Assembly: GCA_026874595.1 (NCBI GenBank)
Contig: CM049312.1
Coordinates: 55,741,429-55,805,428, forward strand
Length of the DNA stretch: 64,000 nt
DNA from: Sipunculus nudus
Lineage: Eukaryota > Annelida > Sipuncula > Golfingiida > Sipunculidae
Reading direction: 5' to 3'
Under the pieces are notes generated by a model. That model ran no database searches. It saw only the letters and a program-made list of their open reading frames with translations, and had not been told where the DNA came from. This document shows, piece by piece, positions 39,801 to 51,800 of the stretch. Numbering within the stretch: the first letter of the stretch is position 1; each line of letters begins with the position of its first letter. The position numbers and the translations under genes were made by a program.

Positions 39801-42800
39801 GGACAGATTTCTTTTATATTATGCATATACATAGGTATGGGTTATGGGATGATGTTTATTTAAATTGGGGTCATGACCTTTCCTATGATAGTGGCCTTGA
39901 CCTTGAATATTGCCATATATGGTGAAAATCACACACCTCTTATGATATCTCCAGTGTTGATAGCCATATGGATTTCAAACATGACTTATGTATGGCCCAC
40001 CACTAAAGTAAGAACCTTATAGGTTCTAGGGTCATGAGGTCAAAAGTCAAGGTCACTGGACTGGCATTTTAAAAGATACTGTGGATGCATTTTTAGGCCA
40101 AACTTTCATCCCAGGTCTTCCATCTTGAATATATAGCTCACGTGCCAATAGTGGATGATCCATATAAATTTTGGGGTCACAAGGTCAAAGGTCAAGGCCA
40201 CAGGAGCTATCTGTAAAAAAATTAGTTTTTGGATAATTCCTGCTTTTATTGATGTTTTGATTTCAAATTTGACTTATATATGTCCCATTGAAAAAGGAAG
40301 ACTCCAATTGATTTTGGGTCATGAGGTCAAAGGTCAAGGTCACAGGACACATCTTTAAAAAGATTGTGGATGCATTTTCAGCCAAACATTTCATCTCAGA
40401 TCTTTCATCTTGCACATATAGTTCACCTGCCAAGAGAAGAAGACCCCTATCAGTTTTGAGGTCACAAGGGCAAAGGTGAAGGTAACAGGAGCCATCTGTC
40501 CAAAAATTAGTTTCTGGATGATAATTCCTTCTTTTATTGATGTATGGATTTCAAACTTGACTTGTATTTGACCCATTGGAAAAGCAAGACCCAAATTGAT
40601 TTCTGGGTCATGAGGTCAAAGGTCAAGGTCACAGGAAACCTCTTAAAAAGATTGTGGATGCATTTTCAGCCAAACAATTCATCTCATATCTTTCATCTTG
40701 CACATATAGATCACCTGCCAAGAGTGGAAGACCCCTATCAATTTTGAGGTCACAAGGTCAAAGGTGAAGGTCACATGAGCCATCTGTCCAAAAATTAGTT
40801 TCTGGATGATAATTCCTGCTTTTATTGATGTATGGATTTCAAACTTGACTTGTATATGTCCCATTGGAAAAGCAAGACCAAATTGATTTTGGGGTCATGA
40901 GGTCAAAGGTCAAGGTCACAGGACACCTCTTTAAAAAGATGTGGATGCATTTTCAGCCAAACATTTCATCTCAGATCTTTCATCTTGCACGTATAGTTCA
41001 CCTGCCAAGAGAGGAAGAACCCTATCAATTTTGAGGTCACAAGGTCAAAGGTGAAGGTCACAGGAGCCATCTGTCCAAAAATTAGTTTCTGAATGATAAA
41101 ACCTTCTTTTATTGATGTATGGATTTCAAACTTGACTTGTATTTGACCCATTGGAAAAGCAAGACCTGAATTGATTTTGGGGTCATGAGGTCAAAGGTCA
41201 AGGTCACAGGAAACCTCTTTAAAAAGATTGTGGATGCATTTTCAGCCAAACAATTCATCTCAGATCTTTCATCTTGTACATATAGTTCACCTGCCAAGAG
41301 TGGAAGACCCCTATCAATTTTGAGGTCACAAGGTCAAAGGTGAAGGTCACAGGAGACATCTGTCCAAAAATTAGTTTCTGGATGATAATTCCTGCTTTTA
41401 TTGATGTATGGGTTTCAACTTGACTTGTATATGTCCCATTGGAAAAGCAAGACCCAAATTGATTTTGGGGTCATGAGGTCAAAGATCAAGGTCACAGGAC
41501 ACATCTTTAAAAAGATGTGGATGCATTTTCAGCCAAATATTTCATCTCAGATCTTTCATCTTGCACATATAGTTCTCCTGCCAAGAGAGGAAGAACACTT
41601 TCAATTTTGAGGTCACAAGGTCAAAGGTGAAGGTCACATGAGCCATCTGTCCGAAAAAATTAGTTTCTGGATGATAATTCCTGCTTTATTGATGTATAGA
41701 TTTCAAACTTGACTTGCATATGTCCCATTGGAAAAGCAAGACCCAAATTGATTTTAGGGTCATGAGGTCAAAGGTCAAGGTCACAGGACACATCTTTAAA
41801 AAGATCAAGGTCACAGGACCAACATCTTCAACAAGATTGTAGATTGTTAGATGGAAGAAACAATAAATATGCCGAGTGTCAGTATAAGCTGCTAAAAATG
41901 GGGGTCTATTCTTAAAGGGGGGGGGGGGGGGGCCTACTATGTCTGGGGATACTCTGGCACCTGCGGTGCCAAGAAATGTCTAGTTAATTAATATTAAATT
42001 ATTCATACATATATGTATCCAGTCATTAATATTTTATAGTATTACATTACATTCTTTTAATAAAAACAAAGCCGGAAGCTAAAGACAGAAATTAATAGTC
42101 TAATTTTAATAGGGAGGGATTCCTGGCATCGGTTGCAAAGTCTCTGAAAAAGGTGGGAGCAGTCCCCCAGTTACAGACCCAGAGTGAGGCTGAGAACCTG
42201 GAGGAGAGCATGAAGAAGGTAAGCATGGAGTGGACAGTATAATTTAAAAATACAACACTTAACCAAGAACATATGTGTCTTTATTAACTGGTATTTGATT
42301 TTGAGTGAGGTAAGAGACTAAGAGTGGAGTGGACAGTATACTGTAGCTCATAGAAGTATAACACTAAACCAAGAATATATATGTCGTTAAAAACAGGTAT
42401 TTGACTAAGAGTGGAGTGGACAGTGTATCGTGTCTCGCAAAAGCACAGCACCGTACCTTTAAGTGTGTTTATGTTAATATGTTTGATGCTTGGTCCATGC
42501 ACGTAAAAAAATAAATATATATTTACTTCAAGTCTAAAATTAGATTGACCCATATATTTCCACCCAACCCAAAGTTTCTTAAAGTCAAGCAAAGGTGTTT
42601 CAAAGCCCATTATTTTATTATATACTGCATTTGCCTTTAAGATAAAGGTAACAATAGAATTGAAGGTCAGATTTTTAACAAACTGGACCCTTTTGCTGCC
42701 AGAAAATTTAAAAAAATATTTTCCACCAAAAAAATAGGAGGTTGTTTGATTTGTGATAACTGATATAAGCTGTTTGCACTTCTATGAGCACTGACACAGT

Positions 42801-45800
42801 GCTTACAGCACTAACATATGGTCCAGGAGACCTCCCCGCCACCCCACACCCACCCCCATTAAAGAAATGTATATCACAACCAAAGCTTAGTATTTCTGAT
42901 ACTTTCAGCACTAGATTTTCAGAAAAGACTAAAAACAAGATGTATTGCTCAATTTAAATAATTCCTAAATACTGACCATGATGTAACACTTGCAAATAAG
43001 GGCTAACTCTTTGTTATGGATGCAATGCTCCTAAAACATAACAAACCCCCATGACCTGACCAGTATTTACTGTGATGTTTTTGAAGAGACTGTAGTTTGT
43101 AGCATCACCACCAGATGTCTCTACCATCCACTGCTGATCTCTCTACTTACTGTGATGTATTACAGGCCCAGGAGGATGCTGAGGTGCTGAAGTCTGTGGT
43201 GCTTCCCCTGGAGGAGGAGATCAACATGCTGAAGAGCAAGCTGAGGGATGCTCTGGACAGCAACCAGAGGCTGGAGGCTCAGGTACAAGGGTTTACTCCT
43301 CTGTTTGTATACTGTTAATTGCTTAATTTTTGCAAGGATTTCAAATTAGAGAAAGGGCAAATATCACCAAAATGAAACCTTTTTGAATAACAAACCCCAT
43401 AAACACAGGTGAACAGATTTCTATACTATAATCTCATTAGTGTCTCATGTAAAATATGTTATCCAACAAATTGTCATCAGGCTGAGAGTCATGACCCCTG
43501 GGTCACTTGTTTTAATATTTTTCAATAATGAATATCCTGTCCTTGTTCCTTTGGTAACTCTGTATAGGTTTCTTGATGGTGAGATCAAAAAACCTATGTG
43601 AATTACTACAAGGAAACAAATTGCAGAAATTTAACCTCATGAATATAAATCCAATTACAGTAGATTACATTGCACTCTAGATTATACCTAGCCCTGTATA
43701 CTCTACTTTATGCTTTAAACTTTCCCTTTTCCTTTCTTTCACATTTTTTCACCTTTTTTTCTCACTTTCTCTAATGCACATACAGTAATTCTTACTCTAC
43801 TTATGAACTAGTTTACATAAATGGATACATCTCTCACCCTCCTTTATCGATCACAATGTACAACATAGGTTCTGTACTGAGGTGACCTATAACCAGCACA
43901 AGTTACTCTGCTTTTATCTAGTGATTTTATTCCTATTTTACAGTGGTAATATCTATGAAGATACAGACTGACCTCTGCATATTTCAGCCACTCAGTGTAT
44001 TGCACATTTGTTTGTAGCTTCATCCTGAGGGAGTAGAGGAAAAGAAACTTTCAGCTTCAGAAGTTGATGAAAAAGTGAGTCAACATTTTATTTAAGCAAA
44101 TAATGCAACATTTGTCATGCTCTTGGATTACAAATACAGGAATTTGGCTTGTCGTGGCAATTTGATAGGCATTTGGCTTGTCGTGGCAATTCGATAGAAA
44201 AGGCATTTATCTCAGTTTATTGCTATATTGCCAATACAATACTGCTGTACTGCTTGAAATAAGTTAGAAATAATAAAAATATACCATTTTATTTGCTACT
44301 GGATATGTTACTTCACCTTGCTTTGTTCCATGACCTGTTGTTGGGCGTTTTGTTTGTGAAACTTTTGACAAAATTTAATATTTAAAAAGCATGATATCAT
44401 CATAGCAGTCACATCTTATGAAGTGGATTAACCAGTTTCTGCTTTTGTTTCATATAAATAAAGAGGCATCTGTATTCATCAGGCTTACATGAGAAAATTA
44501 TTGTTAAGTGTTCCCAAACGTATGGTTGAAAGTGAACCATTGGTTGAAATGAAAGTGACACAGTAATTCTCTAATACAGAATTAAACTTAATTTATCAGT
44601 GTACCACTTTACATCTGCTTTCCAGCAGCAAATATAAAGTAAAAGATGTTGCATGTTTTTTTTAGGTTAAGGAGCTGAGTAAAACCCTTGAGGTTGAGAA
44701 GGCTTCCCGCACAGATCTAGAGATGTATGTGGCTGTACTCAATACCCAGAAAAATGTTCTCCAGGAAGATGCAGATAAACTCAGATCTCAGCTTCATGAA
44801 GGTATGTATAAGATGCACCCAGGCACATGCTAATACATACATATTCCATACCCTGAAAAATGTGCAACAGGAAGATGCTGGTAAATCTTAGCTGCACAAA
44901 AGTTGGAAAAGAGAAATGCAAAGATAGACAGACAGACACACACACACACTCGACACCAGAAGAATGTTCTTTTAGCTCAAACCTCAGTTTCATGAAAGTG
45001 GGCATGACAGACAGGCAGACACACATACACATTTACACTGGTAGAAAAAATGATTGATTTCAGCTGCCAAGTAGTATCCAGTAGTTTCTCTCACCTGGTA
45101 TGTTTTACAAAGTGATGTAATGACTTGTAATATTATGCCTTTTTAGTTTGTCGTCTATTGGAGATTGAGAAGCGGGAGCACACAGAGTTAAAGCGTACCT
45201 GGCAGATGGCTAATGATCAGTTCTTGGAGTCTCAGCGTCTGATGATGATGGACATGAGACGCATGGAATCTGTCCTGTCATCAGAACAACAACGACAAAT
45301 CTCAGGTAAGTTTTATAGACCAGCTTTTCTGGTCTACGGGTACTCAAAACCAGGCGGTCCTGTGATCAAAGCTCAGCTGAGAGCAGTGATATTGTACATG
45401 TTCCGCCCCAGCCAGGGTGAAAGCATTGCAGGCTTTATGGGTAGGCTGTGTACCAGCAGCCATGTTCACTCACAAACAAGTGCACCTTCCGGGGATGCCT
45501 TGATGGTAGGACCTAGCAGTGGTGAATATAACACACTAGGGACCTGCAGGTGTGGTAGTCAGCAGGCCTGGTTAATACTAGGATATAAAAAGACGGGAAG
45601 CTTGTGCTACCACCCTGTGAAAAAGTCCTAAACTGAAACAGAATTCTGCAGATCTACATATACTTAGTTGAATTAACATTTAAATAATGGAAGCAGTTAC
45701 CGACACCAATAATATTATTAAAAAAAATCTCAGTTCATTACTGTACATATAGACTGATATTACTAAAGACAGGAACCATTTTTCCATCAAGGGACTGTAT

Positions 45801-48800
45801 GTGTTGCCTGAAATATTAACAGTACTTTGGAATAATTTCTTGAAAAGTGGTCAGGAAAATGTCATATATATACGAATAGAGATAGTTCTGTAAATGAATG
45901 GTGTCATTTTCAGCTTCATGATCCAAAGCCCATGCAGTTAGTATTTACCCTTGTAGATCTTGATTATGGAAGCTGCCTTTGTAAGTCTGCAGATTTGCAA
46001 TTTTTGTGTTATTTATCTACAAGCTGATGTACAAATATCCTTCCCTCAGTGGTTATATGTTCTAGTTCTGAAATGACATATCCATGTCTTGCTACACATA
46101 TTTTAGAACTAGGTGAGACTGATGGATATGCTATGCCATTGTTTCACAAAAGTGTTGTGCATTTTATCAAGCAAATTTTTTTTTCTATGATATCACTGAT
46201 TGGTAACCAAATGACAGAAATATGTACTACTGAAGACTCATTAACTTTGGCTACTCACATCTTTTAAAACAGGGAGTATACTAAAATACAGAGATGATTT
46301 TTTGTTCAACAGAATTAAAGAAGAAAGATGCTGAAAGGGAAGCCCAGGAGAAACGTGTACAAGCCCTGGAAGAGCAGCGTCTGCAGCAGGAGCAGAAAAA
46401 AGCACTTCAAGGTCAGTCAGGGTCAAGGTCACTCCCAAGGTCAATAAAAAATTTCATTGAGGCCAACATTGAAAATAAGATGTAATGGCCAGTTGACTTA
46501 AAATTATTATTTTTTAGGCTTACTGTCATAGATTATGTGCACTGCTATAAAGATTGTTTACTTTGTATTACAAATCAAGGTTGGTCAGTTAAACTCTTTC
46601 ATGATTCATTTAATGAGTAAGATTTTGTCACATTTTTGCCTCCTGTACAGTTGAACTGAAGTCTTTGATATATCAGGAACTTGTATGTTTATAGTAATAC
46701 TTAGTATTTACCCTTTTTGATAATTTTAATTTTCTCTGTCCATTGTTCATTTTGAATTCCAGATGCTGAGAACAGAGATGTCTCCCACTCCCCTAGTCCT
46801 TCTTTAGACTTAATAGGAACATTAGATGTAAGTATTCACCTCAATGGTCACATAATGGTACATTATATAAGTAATATACCTAACTATGATACTACTCAAG
46901 TTATGTAATAAAAGTTTAACCATTTTGATCAATACAAGTTGGCCAGCTGGTATGGTGGATACCTACATTACTGTATTTTGTCACAATTGGCTGAAACATT
47001 AAGTTGACTTAATTATATTTTGTCATATTTATTAACAGATATCTGTGTATAATTCTATAATAATATGATATTTTGTTGTAGCTAATTGTAAATGGAGAAA
47101 AATTTGTTAAGATCAACTAGTTTATAACTTGATGACTCTGAAACACCAGATTATTTTGATAATTTTCTGTTACTGTTCTGATATTTGTCTTTTCTTCTGT
47201 AGCCAACTAAAAAAGCTCCCTCTAAAAGCTCCTTGACTAGTGAAGACCTGAAATTTGACACAGACAGTGTCAATTTGGAGACCACTGGAAACTTGTTAGA
47301 CTTAGATGATTCCCAGGAGATCCGATCACTGGGTGACGGTGACATCAGCAGATCCACTCCGGATCGCCAGCTGTCAGTGGGTCTTACAGAGGCTCAACAG
47401 AGAGCCATCACAGGTAACCACTGCTTTTCTAAACACAGTGAGGTCAGTTGTTGTTGTAAATCTGGAAATTAAGTGTCATGTGATTTTGAAGTTTATACAC
47501 TGATACAAAAAACTTCCACTCCTCTGTTACAGTCATCTCTTTATTATGGTCACATCTCTTTTACACACACTTCTGTATTGAGATAAGATAAGATAAGATA
47601 GAGTTTATTGCTATATATATGTAATAAAATCATCACATACAATAGTATTTGGCTTGACTGGCTTGCTTAAACAAACACATTCAGTTTATTAGATCTTGTG
47701 GAATTTAGAATCAGGTGGGCCCTAACCTCTCCATTATATGCATTTCCTTTTACAAGCATAACCTAGGTTTCATTTTTAAAATGAGCGCTGTTGACATCTT
47801 TCTATTTGCAGTACATTAATCAGCCACTATTTTTGTTTATTGAATACAGCACCCACTGCAGAGGTTGAAGCTAGTTCCAGTCTGGTTGCCCAGGCCAAGG
47901 CCTCTGCAGAAAATCTGTCCCTTGTGGGCAAGCGTCTAGTCAGTGAAAAAGAATGGCAGATGTTACAACATGAGGTGAGATTGTGATGTCATACATCAGA
48001 TAGTGATAGTGACACAGCAGCTGGATATAAAATCATTGTCCAGCATATATAACAGATATTTATCACTGAGCAAGTCAGACAAACTGACTTAGTTGTTCAG
48101 GTTTGGCAGAGGTATGCACTTTCAATGAGTGTTCTCTAATGTTTATGACTTGAATTCCAGCAGCACTGAGTAATAAATAAATTTAATGAATGTCAGATAA
48201 AATGTTATCGTTGCTCAGCTTTCAGAGAGGTGTATGCTTCGCTTATTGCTCTTGAGTCTACATTGTCTTATTTTTTTGGTTGATTGATTGATTTTTCGAT
48301 TTTTGATTTACAGTTGCGAAGTGCCAGAGAGAAGCTTGGGAAACCCTGTGATATGTGTAATAACTACGAGTCTCAGCTGCAGGCCGCTCAGGAGAGCGAG
48401 AAGAAATCAGCAGCCCAGTCCCGCACACTGGAGAGACAGCTCCAGGCTGAGAGGCAGGCTGCCACAGCACAGGCACAGTACTGTCAGGAACTGGAGGAAA
48501 ATCTCAAAGGTGTTGCCGAGGAGGCACTACAACAGGTACATTCATGTTCTTCATTTGCATAAACGTTCACATCTTGCTGATATGATTGCCCGACCAGCCA
48601 AAGTGGTTGTGTTAGTGGGGTGTTTGTGTTAGCAGGAGCTTTTGATGATGGTATACATAAGTCAAGGACCAAAAATAGTGGTTGTCTTACTGGGGTGGTC
48701 ATGATATGAGGTGGTTGTCAAGCAAGATTTCACTGTATATATTCTTATTCTTGCTCATTTGAAAATTTATCATCATATTTAATCATATATTTCATTCCTG

Positions 48801-51800
48801 ATGTTATTATTTATCTTTATTTTTTGTTATTTTAACTGTTTAACAAGTATTATTTTGATACTTTGGTGTGATATATAATATGTATCATAGTAAGAAGGAA
48901 AAAAAAGAAAATGGCTTTATGTCATTTTGTTATTGTTCAGTATTTTAAATTATGACTAGACCAATAATAGAAGTACAGGTAATGCCAACAGTTTTGATAA
49001 TCTTAAAATAATTTTTCCTTTTTACTTATATAATTCTAGTTATATATTTTGTTCTGGTAACTTTAGTTTATTTGCAACAGAGGCTTATTTTATAACATAG
49101 AAAGCATCCCAGAGTTGTTGTGTTAAGCTGGTTAACACTGCTATTGTAACATTACAGCTTATTACAATAGCACTTCTGACTCTGTATGATTGTGTACGAA
49201 TGTGTGTAAACTAGCATCTGACATGTGACAAGCTTTTGTATGATACCACAGGTCCCAGGAACAGTAAGTAACAATACTAAATTAACATTCCTAGCTGTTT
49301 AGATGTCTTTATGTTACTGTCACTGTTCATGTATCTCAGTTCTCTTTTCCTGTCCCAACAGATCATTCATAGGCCCTGGATATTCTGCAACACCTCTGAT
49401 GGTCATGGGGTCTTATTAAAAATTCCTGTTTAACATCTAAATCATGAAGTTTTGGCCTTTTTTGGGACAACTTTACTACTAAACTCAGATATTAAATGAA
49501 ATGAAATTACAAAAATATGTATACCAACAGAAAGAACACTGTAACAGGTATAAAATAATGTATACGTCATGGGTCTAATATGGATTTAAAACAACTTTTG
49601 GATTGATTTTAGATATAGGGGTTTTCCCAGTTGGGCTACTTTAAAGGTAATAAGGGTAAAGGATTGAGTGCATGGGTGAAGAAAAACAACTATATGACAT
49701 AAATTTTATTGACCACAAGTTTATTAAAAAAGACAAGTAATTTTCAGTTTGTTCGAAATTTTGCCAGATGTATATAAAAATCAATTAGTACCCTTTTAAT
49801 GAGATTATGGTCAATAGCCAATCAGCACTACCCAAACAAATTACTGCACTACCTCATCATGCTTTTGACCTTCTCATGAATATTAATAGGACCCTGTGAC
49901 CTTATTAACCAAACAATTTCTCCTTGAATCCTACACTCCTCACATAATGGTTATACACTGCAGTCATTCAAGATCTCCTTTGTTTTAACTGCTGCTTTGT
50001 TTAACAAGTTTATTTTTGGTTTTGACACCAGGGCTGGCACAGGGCCAAGAATCAGCAGGGTGTCATGGATTTAAAACTTGGAGTTGGATGCACAATGTGA
50101 TACCATGCTCTCGTTGGTCTGATTATAATTATTTGCCCTATGCCAGCCCTGGTGGTGAGACCCAGAGAATCTTGTTATACAAAGCAGGAGTTAAAACAAA
50201 GGAAATTTGGAATGATTGCAGTCTATACTTATATAACGACTGCATGAGGAGTGCATTTGAATTCATACAAAACCCAGATCCATTCTCTAGCATAATTAAT
50301 CAAAATTATGACTAACCTGCTATTTCAAAAGTTCATAAGCACTTTGTATTATAAATAGTAAGTACAACCATCTGGTGGCAAACATAGTGCACAATCTGGG
50401 GCCTACCTGCATGTCAGTTGTATCTACGCAATCTTAGCAATGACAAATTTCTTGCCCGCTACAGGGTGGCTCCGATTTTGAAAAATGATATAGGCTGTTT
50501 GGCTGGAATTAAAAAAAAAAAATGTAAGCATAATTTGTGGACACCTGATTGTCCAGTTAATTTTATGTCAAATTCACATGTCTGAAATTATAGATCAACT
50601 CATGTGTAGCAGATTGTATAAATTGTTATGCCACCATAACATCTTCAGCAAGCCAATCCACAAAAAAACCCAACCCTCCTTTTGACTTCTTGGTCGCTTA
50701 CTAACCTCCTGGCGAAAAAATTCATACCACATGATAATTATATGTATTTTCTAAGGTTCTACTTATTGAATCCTTAACTGTTTCATTTCTTCCAGCCATT
50801 TGAACATTAATATTCTATGGCTGTGCAGTATCCTCTTTAGACCAGTATTTATTATGAAAATTGTGTATGCCATTGAAAGTTATACTGAGTACATTTATAC
50901 AATTTATCAATACTTCAGCTAAATCATACAGATTTCATTCAGTATAGTTGATATTAAACATTTGATTCAACTACACTTTACAAAGAAATATAAATCATTC
51001 TGTAGAAATCCATGAAAAGATAAATTGTTTCTCATTTCACATGGAGACTGGGCTTTTCTGAGAATTAATTCAGTCAGTTTGATGTGAGGGGAAGGACATT
51101 CTTATTATCTTCTGAACATTTGGGATCTCCTGGTAAACTTTGATTGCCATTTCTGTATATTTTCAGTTATCAGCTGTAACTACCAAACTGGAGGAGTCTG
51201 AGAAGTACACACAAGAGCTGAGACAACAGTTTGTGCAGTCACAGGCCAGTCTTCAGGACCAGCTGGTCAGTGCTGCAACCCCACTGTATGACTCCGGATT
51301 AGAGTCTGGAGTGCTGCTACTTATTCTTTTAAAATTATAGTTTTAAGGGAATGCTTCTTTTTAAATATGGTTAAACTGGTTTTCAAATGATAATACCGTT
51401 ATATATTTGATTGAAACTACAGTTAGCCCATAGACCCAAAATTCTCAAATTTTTAAGAAATAAACTTTTTGTTTTAAGTTGTTTTGTTAATCTGAGATAC
51501 ATTTAAAGATATCTTAACTTGACTGAGCTCGTACAAAATTTATAATCCCAATTACAGGTGCTTCTTAGACATTGATATGTAATTTAATGATTTTGAATAT
51601 TTATTTTATTTTTAGAAAACACTGACAGAGAATAGGGAAGAGGTACAAAAAGAGGTGAGACATTCATGGAGTAGAGATATATAAGCAGTGTGGTGTGATA
51701 TGTGATGTAACAGTGTACAAAATTGGAAATCCATTAATTGTCCCTGTATCATACAAATAATAGTTATTATTGATGAATTGTTATCAGTCTTTGTATAAAC

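Larger units (their letters stand above)
39379..41983 (+). mobile_element. Helentron/HINE-like element (family F2), copy 2, with 288-bp array
   Basis: Ends: GTATCCCCAGACA at 39379-39391 and its exact reverse complement TGTCTGGGGATAC at 41940-41952, then the perfect hairpin GGCACC-TGC-GGTGCC (41956-41970), AAGAAATGT and CTAG before T. This is the order seen in Helitron-like 3' ends. The core holds an array of about 288-bp units. The Helentron label is inference; no Rep/helicase is encoded. Confidence 0.75.
38877..42112 (+). other. Intron 4, with a MITE and a minisatellite-bearing F2 element
   Basis: It contains a TA-flanked MITE (39104-39284) and the F2 element (39379-41983). Little unique sequence is left. 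Confidence 0.8.

Noticed and set aside
40155-41610. Series of 60-70-codon frames on both strands with repeated peptides
   Set aside because: They are translations of the 288-bp non-coding tandem array.
39960-41830. Regular repeat array considered as CRISPR
   Set aside because: Units are about 288 bp without unique spacers, in an animal intron; this is a minisatellite-type array.
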